Shown: in pieces, positions 1 to 5,700 of the stretch
Position numbering within the stretch: the stretch's first letter is position 1
Layout of the letters: every line of letters begins with the position of its first letter
NCBI GenBank assembly: GCA_023392225.1
Contig: JAEVZM010000472.1
Location: 1-6,042, forward strand
DNA: 6,042 nucleotides
Direction: 5' to 3'
Source of the DNA: Pseudomonadota bacterium
GTDB lineage: Bacteria; Pseudomonadota; Alphaproteobacteria; Rhizobiales; Kaistiaceae
Notes under the pieces: generated by a model
Database searches by the model: none
What the model was told of the DNA's origin: nothing
What the model saw: only the letters and a program-made list of their open reading frames with translations
Program-made: the position numbers and the translations under genes

Positions 1-2
1 TT

Positions 3-23
3 CGCATCGAGGCCGTGGGGTGA
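3..23 (+). CDS. Possible C-terminal end of an upstream gene (partial)
   Basis: One plus-strand frame at the left edge reads R-I-E-A-V-G and then TGA at 21-23. This stop overlaps the GTG start of the DUF429 gene (GTGA, 20-23), the classic four-base overlap of translationally coupled genes. If real, it is the tail of a cotranscribed gene that lies outside the window. Only six codons are visible, so neither the coding status nor the product can be judged; the overlap is the only support. Confidence 0.25.
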   Translation, partial: RIEAVG

Positions 24-751
24 GCCCCGGCGGCTGGGTCGCCGGCGTCGACGGCTGCCCGTCGGGCTGGGCGGTGGTGCTGCGCCCTATCGCGGGGGAT
101 TCCGATCCGCTGTTCGTGCTGGCGCCGGATTTCGCCGCCGTGCTCGCCCATCCGCACGCGCCGGCGGTGATCGCGGTCGACATGCCGATCGGCCTGCCGG
201 ACCGGGTCGGCGCCGGGGGACGCGGCCCGGAAAAGGCGGTCCGGCCGTTGCTCGGCGCGCGCCAGTCCTCGGTGTTCGCCGTCCCGTCCCGCGCCGCGGT
301 GATGACGATGGACTATCGGGAGGCCTGCGCGGTGGCGATGGCGACCTCCGATCCGTCGCGCAAGGTGGCCAAGCAGTGCTTCCACCTCTTTCCAAAGATC
401 CGCGAGATCGATGCGCTGATGACGCCGGCGCTGGAGGAGCGGGTGTTCGAGGCCCATCCCGAGCTCGGCTTCTGGCGGCTCAATGGCGGGCGGGCGATGG
501 CGCTGCCGAAGAAGGTGAAGAGCCGGCCGAGCCCGCCGGGGCTCGCCGAGCGCGCGGCGCTGCTCGTCCGCCACGGCTTCGCGCCGGCATTCCTCGAGCA
601 GCCCCTGCCGCGCGGCGTCGGCCGTGACGACCTCATCGATGCGGCGGTGCTGTCGCTGACCGCGACGCGGATCGCGACCGGGGAGGGGCGCTCCTTCCCG
701 GACGCGCCGGAGCGCGACGGGAAGGGGCTGCGGATGGCGATCTGGGCCTGA
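20..751 (+). CDS. DUF429 domain-containing protein
   Basis: A 243-residue protein covering a full DUF429 domain (PF04250), a family predicted to have an RNase H-like nuclease fold; no substrate or pathway is known to me. Family hallmarks visible in order: GVDGCPSGW at 9-17 with Asp11, IAVDMPIGLPDR at 51-62 with Asp54, a SSVFAVPSR block at 83-91, EAHPELGFWRLNGG at 144-157, a basic KKVKSRPSPPGLAER stretch at 164-178, DDLIDAAVLS at 203-212 and the end KGLRMAIWA. The spaced acidic residues Asp11, Asp54 and Asp203/204 fit a metal-binding active site, which is inference. The start is GTG at 20, with GAGG at 9-12 seven bases upstream and no earlier in-frame start within the window. No signal peptide or membrane segment, so it should be cytoplasmic. 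It converges on the META gene with one base between the two stop codons. Confidence 0.9.
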   Translation: MSPGGWVAGVDGCPSGWAVVLRPIAGDSDPLFVLAPDFAAVLAHPHAPAVIAVDMPIGLPDRVGAGGRGPEKAVRPLLGARQSSVFAVPSRAAVMTMDYREACAVAMATSDPSRKVAKQCFHLFPKIREIDALMTPALEERVFEAHPELGFWRLNGGRAMALPKKVKSRPSPPGLAERAALLVRHGFAPAFLEQPLPRGVGRDDLIDAAVLSLTATRIATGEGRSFPDAPERDGKGLRMAIWA

Positions 752-752
752 C

Positions 753-1172
753 TCAGGCGGCAACGAACACGGCGAGGGTCACGCCGTCCTTGGTCATGAG
801 CTCGAGCCGGTTGCCACTGATCACGAAGCGGGCGACGTCGGGAAACGCCTTCAGCAGCTCCTGCTCCGTCCGATAGGCGTCGGCGCAGTACATCCGGGTG
901 GTGCGCATCGGCGTGAAGCTGATGGTGTCGCCGGTGACGGTGAAGCCGCCGCCCATCTGGTTGCAGCCGGTATTGCCGTTCACCGCGCCATCGGCGCCGA
1001 GCACCATGTGCGGCGGGCCGCCACGACCATCGACGGCGGCGATCCCGCGCACGGATTCGAGGGTCCAGTTGGTGTCGATCAGCGCGGCGTCGGCGGCGGA
1101 TGCGGACATGGTGGCGGCAGCGAGCCCCAGCGAGACGAGCGCCATCAGGCGCAGAATGAATCTTGGCAGCAC
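753..1172 (-). CDS. Exported META domain (HslJ-like) protein
   Basis: A small envelope protein with a META domain (PF03724), the family that includes E. coli HslJ, linked to heat and novobiocin tolerance; the biochemical role is not known. The mature part starts near L-I-D-T-N-W-T-L-E-S and carries the family signature NGNTGCNQMGGGF, followed by a TRMYC motif, a glutamate-containing helix and a final LELMTKDG strand. Its two cysteines (GCN and MYC) sit where META proteins usually have theirs. I chose the GTG at 1172 because a GGAG lies eight bases upstream and the protein then begins MLPRFILR plus a hydrophobic stretch ending near SASAADA, a good Sec signal peptide of about 29 residues. Product 139 residues. 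An upstream in-frame GTG at 1214 would add 14 residues but lacks a ribosome-binding site and directly follows a hairpin. An ATG at 1145 is also possible. The cleaved protein has no lipobox, so it is probably periplasmic. Confidence 0.88.
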   Translation of the reverse strand: MLPRFILRLMALVSLGLAAATMSASAADAALIDTNWTLESVRGIAAVDGRGGPPHMVLGADGAVNGNTGCNQMGGGFTVTGDTISFTPMRTTRMYCADAYRTEQELLKAFPDVARFVISGNRLELMTKDGVTLAVFVAA

Positions 1173-1217
1173 GAAGGTTGCTCCGGAAGGCTGCCCCCGG
1201 AGACGCTTCAACACCGC

Positions 1218-1247
1218 GATTGCGGCGCCACTGCGGGCGGCGCAATC
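1218..1247 (-). terminator. Candidate terminator hairpin behind YCII
   Basis: GATTGCG (1218-1224) and CGCAATC (1241-1247) pair over 7 bp. After one G-G mismatch the stem continues with CGCC (1226-1229) against GGCG (1236-1239), leaving a six-base loop. It starts 18 bases beyond the YCII stop codon, in the right place to end the asd-YCII transcript before the META gene. There is no clean T-run on the minus-strand side, so termination strength is uncertain; it may only stabilise the 3' end of the message. Confidence 0.4.
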
Positions 1248-1265
1248 ACGCTGTCGTGTGATGGG

Positions 1266-1568
1266 TCAGATGGTGATCTCGTGCTTGGGGAAGCCGCGCG
1301 TCCAGGCGTCGATACGGACGGACTTCCGCAGACCCTCGCGATAGAAGGGATCGCCGGAGAGGATCTGGCGGACTTCCTCGGCCGATCCGGCGTTGAAGAT
1401 CCAGAGGGCGCCATGGGCCGCGCCGCCTTCACCGGGCGATAGCGCGCCGGCGAGCAGCACCTTGTCGGTGTTCTGCCCGAGCCAAGCGAGGTGATCCTCG
1501 GTAAAGGCGCCGCGCACGCGCGCCGACTGGGTCTCGTCGTCCTCGAAGATCACTGCGAAAAACGCCAT
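1266..1568 (-). CDS. YCII-related domain protein
   Basis: A 100-residue cytoplasmic protein that matches the YCII-related family (PF03795), small ferredoxin-fold proteins. Visible family features are the MAFFAVIFEDD opening strand, an arginine followed by EDHLAWL with His26 (the family's conserved His), the VLLAGALSPGEGG turn, GALWIFNAGSAEEVRQIL, then a DPFY motif near 73-76 and the closing VRIDAWTRGF strand. The conserved His and Asp of the family are proposed catalytic residues, but no reaction is established for most members. The ATG follows the asd stop with only CCC between (TGACCCATG read on the minus strand), and AAGG lies inside the end of asd about 11 bases upstream, so translation is probably coupled to asd. 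A role connected with aspartate metabolism is not supported by anything beyond this arrangement. Confidence 0.9.
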   Translation of the reverse strand: MAFFAVIFEDDETQSARVRGAFTEDHLAWLGQNTDKVLLAGALSPGEGGAAHGALWIFNAGSAEEVRQILSGDPFYREGLRKSVRIDAWTRGFPKHEITI

Positions 1569-1571
1569 GGG

Positions 1572-2606
1572 TCAGGCTGCCTTCTGCTTGGGCTGGATGA
1601 GGTGGCGGTTGATCAGCACCTCGGCGATCTGCACCGCGTTGAGGGCCGCACCCTTCCGGAGATTGTCGGCGACCACCCACATCGAGAGGCCGTTCTCCAC
1701 CGTGGCGTCCTCGCGGATGCGGCTGATATAGGTCGCATCCTCGCCGGCCGCCTCGTACGGGGTGATGTAGCCGCCGGGCTCGTGCTTGTCGATCACCAGG
1801 CAACCCGGTGCCTCGCGGAGGATGTCGCGGGCCTCCTCGGCGCTGATCGGCTTCTCGAACTCGATGTTCACCGCCTCGGAATGGGAGACGAAGACCGGCA
1901 CGCGCACGCAGGTCGCGGTCAGCTTGATCTTCGGGTCGAGGATCTTCTTGGTCTCGGCCACCATCTTCCACTCTTCCTTGGTGTAGCCGTCCTCCATGAA
2001 GACGTCGATCTGCGGAATGAGGTTGAAGGCGATGCGCTTCGGGAACTTCTTGTTCTCGACCGGGTCGGAGACGAACACCGCGCGGGTCTGGGTGAACAGC
2101 TCGTCCATCGCGTCCTTGCCGGCGCCGGACACCGACTGGTAGGTTGCCACCACCACGCGCTTGATGGTGGCCACGTCGTGCAGCGGCTTCAGCGCCACCA
2201 CCAGCTGGGCGGTCGAGCAGTTGGGATTGGCGATGATGTTCTTGTGGCGGAAGCCCTCGATCGCGTCGGCGTTCACTTCCGGAACGATCAGCGGCACGTT
2301 GGAATCGTAGCGCCACGCCGAGGAGTTATCGATCACGACGCAGCCCTGCGCGCCGATCTTCGGCGACCACTCCTTCGACACCGAGCCGCCGGCCGACATC
2401 AGGCAGATGTCGGTATCGGAGAAATCGTATGTGTCGAGCGCCTTCACCTTCAGCGTCTTGTCGCCGAAGGAGACCTCGGTGCCCTGGCTCCGGCGGGAGG
2501 CGAGCGCCACCACCTCGTCGGCCGGGAATCCGCGCTCCTCCAGGACGGTGAGCATCTCGCGCCCGACGTTTCCGGTGGCGCCGGCGACAGCGACCTTGTA
2601 GCCCAT
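1572..2606 (-). CDS. asd: Aspartate-semialdehyde dehydrogenase
   Basis: Catalyses NADPH-dependent reduction of L-aspartyl-4-phosphate to L-aspartate-4-semialdehyde, the branch point to diaminopimelate/lysine, threonine and methionine; cytoplasmic, normally a homodimer or tetramer. The 344-residue protein has the expected length. In order: the nucleotide-binding GATGNVG at 9-15, VIDNSSAWR at 91-99, catalytic Cys130 in NPNCSTAQ, SVSGAGK at 158-164, the catalytic base His242 in RVPVFVSHSE, and VVADNLRKGAALNAVQIAE towards the end. All key residues are present, so it should be active. The start at 2606 (ATG, product beginning MGYKVAVAG) has GAGG six bases upstream; an in-frame TTG at 2618 would add four residues and has no spaced ribosome-binding site. 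It is transcribed away from the small secreted gene at 2861 and is followed at three bases by the YCII gene. Confidence 0.98.
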   Translation of the reverse strand: MGYKVAVAGATGNVGREMLTVLEERGFPADEVVALASRRSQGTEVSFGDKTLKVKALDTYDFSDTDICLMSAGGSVSKEWSPKIGAQGCVVIDNSSAWRYDSNVPLIVPEVNADAIEGFRHKNIIANPNCSTAQLVVALKPLHDVATIKRVVVATYQSVSGAGKDAMDELFTQTRAVFVSDPVENKKFPKRIAFNLIPQIDVFMEDGYTKEEWKMVAETKKILDPKIKLTATCVRVPVFVSHSEAVNIEFEKPISAEEARDILREAPGCLVIDKHEPGGYITPYEAAGEDATYISRIREDATVENGLSMWVVADNLRKGAALNAVQIAEVLINRHLIQPKQKAA

Positions 2607-2750
2607 GGCGATCCTCAACTCCTCTCAAGGGTGGGGCAGATCGCGTCGGTCGCGCCGCCCGTCACGATGGCCCTCCGCGAGCGGAGAGCGTCGCGGCGAG
2701 CGTCGAAAAAACTCAGGTCTTCGTGGATGCTTTCGCCGGCCGTTTCAGCG

Positions 2751-2756
2751 TAGAAT
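2751..2756 (+). promoter_or_regulatory. Possible -10 box for the small secreted gene
   Basis: TAGAAT differs from the sigma-70 consensus TATAAT at one position and stands out in a very GC-rich intergenic region. No convincing -35 is visible 16-18 bases upstream. If used, transcription would begin near 2763, giving a leader of about 98 bases that opens with the hairpin at 2765-2781. Confidence 0.2.
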
Positions 2757-2764
2757 CGCCCATG

Positions 2765-2781
2765 GCGCCAAACAATGGCGC
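2765..2781 (+). repeat. Short perfect inverted repeat in the intergenic region
   Basis: GCGCCA (2765-2770) and TGGCGC (2776-2781) flank an AACAA loop. As RNA in the plus direction it forms a compact 6-bp stem with a five-base loop; it could equally be a protein-binding dyad. It lies about 80 bases before the likely start of the secreted protein and overlaps the weak asd promoter candidate, so it could be an operator. No function can be assigned. Confidence 0.4.
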
Positions 2782-2860
2782 ACGCATCGTTTCGATGGAC
2801 AGGGACGAAACCATTGGCCGGACCCGCAAGAACGCGCCACTTCTACGCCAAAGCGGTGCC

Positions 2861-3292
2861 ATGTCAATGAGCTTGCGCGCCGCCATGATGATCCTCGCCC
2901 TGGTTGCCGCCACGCCGCCGGCCGCGGCCGGAGAGCGCATGTTCGGCTTCGAGATGGAGAAGACCTTCTCGGGCCAGACCCTCGACGGCATCTACGAGAA
3001 CGGCAGCTTCTTCTCCGAGACCTATTTCGAAGACGGCTCGATCCGCTACCACGACGTCCAGGGGGCCGATTCCGGCGAGTGGTCGGTCGAGGAGGACACT
3101 TTCTGCACCTTCTACGAGGCGGCCTCCGGGGCCTGCTTCTTCGTCGAGCGCGACGGCGACAACTGCTTCACCTTCTTCCAGGCCGTGGCGGGCGACGGTG
3201 GCAAGATGGTGCCGAGTGCGGACTGGACCTCGCGGGGATGGCGCCGCGGCGAGGATTCGACCTGCGATACCCCGCCCGGCGCGGAGATCTGA
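2861..3292 (+). CDS. Small secreted hypothetical protein, four cysteines
   Basis: A 143-residue product when started at the ATG at 2861: MSMSLRAAMMILALVAATPPAAA is a good Sec signal peptide (one Arg, about 14 hydrophobic residues, AAA before a cut near residue 23/24). The mature 120 residues are acidic and aromatic-rich, with short repeated strand-like units: FSGQTLDGIYENGSFFSETYFEDGSIRYHD, interrupted by GEWSVEEDTFCTFY. The order T-x-x-G, G-x-x-x-x-E-x-F/Y, DG-x-I, G-x-W-x-V and then Cys recalls periplasmic beta-sandwich proteins annotated as DUF995-like or hypothetical in Rhizobiales; this is memory-based similarity only. Cysteines at 82, 92, 102 and 135 could form two disulfides in the periplasm. 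No clear ribosome-binding site precedes 2861; ATGs at 2867 and 2885 are alternatives, and a far-upstream ATG at 2723 would bury the signal peptide. It points towards the propeller gene and away from asd. Function unknown. Confidence 0.72.
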   Translation: MSMSLRAAMMILALVAATPPAAAGERMFGFEMEKTFSGQTLDGIYENGSFFSETYFEDGSIRYHDVQGADSGEWSVEEDTFCTFYEAASGACFFVERDGDNCFTFFQAVAGDGGKMVPSADWTSRGWRRGEDSTCDTPPGAEI

Positions 3293-3296
3293 CGGC

Positions 3297-3342
3297 GTCC
3301 GACCAGGTGGGATGCGTCGGCGTTCCCGACCGGGAGCCGGAC
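3297..3342. terminator. Possible bidirectional terminator between convergent genes
   Basis: The 49 bases between the convergent secreted-protein and propeller stops hold two nested inverted repeats: an outer GTCCG (3297-3301) with CGGAC (3338-3342) and an inner TCCC-GACC-GGGA hairpin (3324-3335). The symmetry suits termination from both sides, but the arms are short and neither side has a T-run, so this is a weak call. Confidence 0.25.
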
Positions 3343-4208
3343 TAGGCGGATATCCGCTGCTCGAGGCTGGCAAGTGCGGTGACGAGCGCGACCGGCTGCA
3401 TCGTGTCCGGCAGCGCGGTGACCTCGTAGATCTCCTTCGACGGCAGATCGATCCGCCCCACTTCCTCGAACGTGTCGGGATCGAGGGCCACCAGCCGGGC
3501 GCGACCGGGACCGGCGTCGCCTTCGCTCCGAGAGTGGCTTATGCCCACATAGATCGCCGTGGCACCGACATGGATGCCGCGGGTGTAGCCGCCGAGCGGC
3601 ACGCTCCGCACGCGTGTGAGGCCGGCATCGTAGACGGCAAGCGCGGCGTTCCCGGAATCGGCGACGAGCAGGCCGCCACGGAACGGCGTCGGGCTGTGCG
3701 GATGGTGAAGCCCGGCGATGATCCGCTCGCCGGTCTCCAGATCCCGGATCTGGCCCGTCTCCAGTGAATTGCCCTTGTAGCCTCTCGGCTCGGTGAAGTC
3801 GCCGAACAAGCTGAAGACGACCCGGCCGTTCCACTCGGCGAGGCAGTTGACATGGCAGGCATCGTCGCCGCCGGGCAGGCGCCAGCTCCGGAGCGTGGTC
3901 CCGTCGGCGTCGATGGCGACGACCTCGTTACGCGTCGTCACGACGGCATAGGTCGTGCCGTCGATTGAGGCGAGGTCGTGGATATCGGGAAACTCCGGCG
4001 CCAGCGCTTCGGCCCGCCCGGCCTCGATCGTCACGACATGGCCGGGCTGGCGGCCGACGATCAGCCGGTCGCCGACCGAACAGATCCCGGTGGACCGGAA
4101 ACCGTCGAGGAAGAAGCAGCAGCCACTATCGATCACGCCAAGACCGCCGCCGATATTGGGGCCGGTGACGATGAGGCGTTCGAAGAGCGGGGTTCGGGCG
4201 GCCGTCAT
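3342..4208 (-). CDS. Beta-propeller-like protein, TIGR03032/DUF4915-type
   Basis: A 288-residue protein without signal peptide or membrane segment, built of short repeated blades (for example VVAIDADGTTLRSWRLPGG and LVALDPDTFEEVGRIDLP). Motifs that match what I remember of the TIGR03032/DUF4915 family appear in order: CHVNCLAEWNGRVVFSLFG near 117-135, DLETGERIIAGLHHPHSPTP near 155-174 followed by GGLLVADSGNAALAVYD, GGYTRGIHV near 205-213, YVGISHSR near 219-226, and IYEVTALP near the C-terminus. The family has no established enzymatic activity known to me; the conserved His, Ser and Arg of HPHSP and TRGI may line the central pocket, which is inference. An unusual adjacent cysteine pair (GCCFF) sits near residue 30. 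The ATG at 4208 has only a weak GAG four bases upstream. It lies 50 bases behind the membrane-protein gene and converges with the secreted-protein gene. Confidence 0.82.
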   Translation of the reverse strand: MTAARTPLFERLIVTGPNIGGGLGVIDSGCCFFLDGFRSTGICSVGDRLIVGRQPGHVVTIEAGRAEALAPEFPDIHDLASIDGTTYAVVTTRNEVVAIDADGTTLRSWRLPGGDDACHVNCLAEWNGRVVFSLFGDFTEPRGYKGNSLETGQIRDLETGERIIAGLHHPHSPTPFRGGLLVADSGNAALAVYDAGLTRVRSVPLGGYTRGIHVGATAIYVGISHSRSEGDAGPGRARLVALDPDTFEEVGRIDLPSKEIYEVTALPDTMQPVALVTALASLEQRISA

Positions 4209-4258
4209 CGTGCTCGGCCGCGTCTGTCAGCAGTCCGGGAGCGGGACCAGCGCCACGA

Positions 4259-4771
4259 TCAGGCTTCCGCTGGTCCGACGCGCCTGCCGGTGTTCTCCTC
4301 GAACTCCTCGACCGCGGCCGGGGAGAGCTGGCGGAACCCTTCCGGAAGGTCGCCTTTGGTCAATTCGACATGGAGCGGCCGCGGATGGCCGGGCGCGTTG
4401 AAGATGACGTAGTGCGTCTGCACGTTCCGCTTGCCGACCTTCACCCAATGGCGCCAGCCGGTGAGCTGGCTGGACGGCACGTCGAGCACGTGCGTGCCGA
4501 ACGGCCGCCACAGCGTGATCTTGGTCATTCCCGTGGCGGGATCGAGGTCGAGCGCCATCACGGTGTCGCGCGCTTCGCTCCAGATCGTGTAGGCACCGTA
4601 GACGGCGCCACCGACGAAGAGCACGCCGAACATGGCCGCCATCTGGTCCTGGCCGCCGGCGAAGAATGCGGTGTAGAGCTCGAAGAAGCCGTAGACGAAC
4701 ACGGCCACCAGCACGATCACCGAGATGTTGTTCCGCTTGGCGAAACCGGGATATTCGTAAATACGGGTCAT
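4259..4771 (-). CDS. Two-helix membrane protein with soluble C-terminal domain, function unknown
   Basis: A 170-residue protein that I do not recognise as a named family. After a short polar N-terminus (MTRIYEYPGFAKRNN) come two hydrophobic helices at about 16-37 and 44-63, separated by GGQDQM, so both ends should be on the same side of the inner membrane, probably the cytoplasm. The remaining 105 residues look beta-rich (DTVMALDLDPATGMTKITLWRPFGTHVLDVPSSQL and then NVQTHYVIFN), followed by a helical tail with PAAVEEFEEN. Two helices followed by a strand-rich module resembles bacterial PH-like (YdbT/DUF304-type) membrane proteins; this is a structural analogy, not a match. The ATG at 4771 gives the most natural N-terminus but has no ribosome-binding site and lies within one arm of a perfect 12-bp inverted repeat. 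A TTG at 4780, inside the loop, is another possible start. Longer versions run into the methyltransferase gene and are unlikely. Confidence 0.75.
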   Translation of the reverse strand: MTRIYEYPGFAKRNNISVIVLVAVFVYGFFELYTAFFAGGQDQMAAMFGVLFVGGAVYGAYTIWSEARDTVMALDLDPATGMTKITLWRPFGTHVLDVPSSQLTGWRHWVKVGKRNVQTHYVIFNAPGHPRPLHVELTKGDLPEGFRQLSPAAVEEFEENTGRRVGPAEA

Positions 4772-4796
4772 CGGCGGCAAACTAGCCGATGACCCG
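4764..4796 (-). promoter_or_regulatory. Perfect 12-bp inverted repeat over the start codon
   Basis: CGGGTCATCGGC at 4764-4775 is the exact reverse complement of GCCGATGACCCG at 4785-4796, with the nine-base spacer GGCAAACTA between. On the minus-strand transcript the ATG of the membrane protein (complement of 4769-4771) falls in the 3' arm, so folding would hide the start codon. The same dyad, with half-sites centred 21 bp apart (two helical turns), would also suit a dimeric DNA-binding regulator. It could alternatively end transcription from the methyltransferase gene, although no T-run follows. Confidence 0.6.
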
Positions 4797-4820
4797 CGCC
4801 CGTCTATGGCCCGCGTGTAT

Positions 4821-4835
4821 GCTTCTTCGCGAAGC
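4821..4835 (-). terminator. Weak hairpin just behind the methyltransferase gene
   Basis: GCTTC (4821-4825) pairs with GAAGC (4831-4835) around TTCGC, starting four bases after the methyltransferase stop. Five base pairs with no T-run is a weak terminator at best; it may be a 3'-end stabilising stem or chance. Confidence 0.2.
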
Positions 4836-4838
4836 GGC

Positions 4839-5645
4839 TCAGCGCCTTGTGCCGACGGTGATGAGATATTGGCGGGGCATGGCGATGCCGAGGGGTCCCC
4901 TGAAGCCCTCGTGGAACGCGACGAAGTCACGGTGCAGCGCCTCGCGGCGCTCGGGCGAGAGGCCTTCGGCCAGCGTCCGGGTCGGCCCATAGCCGGTGAC
5001 GAAGGTGGTCCACACCGCCTCGCCGTCGCGCTCGTAGCAGACGGTGTCGCCCTCCTCGAAGGCGAGGTCGAAATGGGCGCCGAGCAACTCCGTCATCCGC
5101 TCCCGGGTGCCCCAGGCGAAGGGCGACGGCGGCGCCGGATCGGCGGGCGGCGGCATGTACGGGCGCATCACCTGAAACATGCCGAACACCGTCGAGTCCG
5201 GCTTCCACGTGGCAAGGGCGATCCGCCCGCCCCGGCGGCAGACCCGGGCCATCTCGCTTGCGGCGGTCGCGGGCTGGCTCGCGAACATCGCGCCGAAGGT
5301 GGAGCTCACCCCATCGAAGGTGCCGTCGGCGAAGGGCAGGGCTTCGGCGTCGCCGAGCTTGTAGTCGAGGCTGAGCCGATGCGGGGCCTTGGCACGCGCG
5401 GCGGCAAGCAACTCCGCGGCGATGTCGACGCCGGTGACGATGGCGCCCCGCTCGGCGATGAGACGCGAGGTCCATCCCGTGCCGGTCGCCACGTCGAGCA
5501 CCATCTCGCCCGGCTTCGGATCGAGGCGGCGGGCGCAGTGGGCCAGGGCACTCGCGATCTGGCGGCTGATCTCGTCATAGGCGGCGCCGCCCGCGCTCCA
5601 GACGGATGCCCGTCGCTGGTTGTGGGGCCGGATCACTTCGTTCAT
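4839..5645 (-). CDS. Class I SAM-dependent methyltransferase (Methyltransf_11/25 type)
   Basis: A 268-residue cytoplasmic enzyme predicted to transfer a methyl group from S-adenosylmethionine; the acceptor is unknown. The N-terminus has a WSAGGAAYDEIS block as seen in UbiE-like and small-molecule methyltransferases. Motif I is VLDVATGTGWTS at 49-60, the acidic ribose-binding residue is Asp73 in VTGVDIAAELL, and motif II/III follow as GDAEALPFADGTFD at 98-111 and then a RGGRIALATW strand at 138-147. After residue 150 the sequence turns to a lid or substrate region (MPPPADPAPPSPFAWGTRERM) and a helical C-terminus ending RQYLITVGTRR. The closest general type is the family of UbiE/COQ5-like enzymes, but it is longer than UbiE and lies away from ubiquinone genes, so I do not assign ubiE. 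The ATG at 5645 has a strong GGAGG eight bases upstream. It has its own 135-base upstream region containing two dyads, so it is probably not simply cotranscribed with leuB. Confidence 0.93.
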   Translation of the reverse strand: MNEVIRPHNQRRASVWSAGGAAYDEISRQIASALAHCARRLDPKPGEMVLDVATGTGWTSRLIAERGAIVTGVDIAAELLAAARAKAPHRLSLDYKLGDAEALPFADGTFDGVSSTFGAMFASQPATAASEMARVCRRGGRIALATWKPDSTVFGMFQVMRPYMPPPADPAPPSPFAWGTRERMTELLGAHFDLAFEEGDTVCYERDGEAVWTTFVTGYGPTRTLAEGLSPERREALHRDFVAFHEGFRGPLGIAMPRQYLITVGTRR

Positions 5646-5700
5646 GTCTCTGTCCTCCGTTGATGGATGGAGACCAGAAACAGCAACCGGACGTGCGCCT

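Larger units (their letters stand above)
2607..2860. other. Divergent intergenic region between asd and the small secreted gene
   Basis: About 254 bases without a supportable gene; it should contain the promoters of both flanking genes. On the plus strand TAGAAT at 2751-2756 resembles a -10 box, but no good -35 lies in front of it. On the minus strand TTGTTT (complement of 2770-2775) and TACGCT (complement of 2747-2752) are 17 bases apart, a weak candidate for the asd promoter. A small dyad CTCCG-CGAG-CGGAG occupies 2673-2686 in the asd leader, and a 6-bp stem lies at 2765-2781. In-frame ATGs at 2723, 2762 and 2795 would lengthen the secreted protein but place its signal peptide internally. 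Nothing here resembles a riboswitch that I recognise. Confidence 0.5.

Noticed and set aside
313..1245. A 310-codon minus-strand frame across DUF429 and META genes
   Set aside because: It spans two convergent real genes in the wrong frame and is Arg-rich with no domain features.
1429..2316. A 295-codon minus-strand frame inside asd
   Set aside because: It is asd read one frame off; fragments correspond codon for codon to shifted asd sequence, and asd itself shows no frameshift.
2687..2705. Duplicated AGCGTCG in the asd leader
   Set aside because: Two seven-base copies in a GC-rich stretch are expected by chance and show no spacing or symmetry that suggests a site.
1491..2753. A 420-codon plus-strand open frame antisense to asd and YCII
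   Set aside because: It is opposite the well-conserved asd, is rich in His, Arg, Gly and Leu as expected from the complement of GC-rich codons, and has no recognisable motif.
2723..2860. N-terminal extension of the secreted protein by 46 residues
   Set aside because: It would place a textbook signal peptide in the middle of the protein and has no ribosome-binding site.
2904..3767. A 287-codon plus-strand frame spanning the secreted and propeller genes
   Set aside because: It overlaps both real genes in another frame and is composed of Arg/Pro/Ser-rich shadow sequence.
4772..4990. N-terminal extension of the membrane protein by 73 residues
   Set aside because: It would overlap the methyltransferase 3' end by about 150 bases and the added sequence is Ser/Arg/Pro-rich shadow of that gene.
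4806..5663. A 285-codon plus-strand open frame antisense to the methyltransferase
   Set aside because: The opposite strand has a full set of SAM-binding motifs and a good ribosome-binding site; the antisense product is low-complexity Arg/Gly/His sequence.
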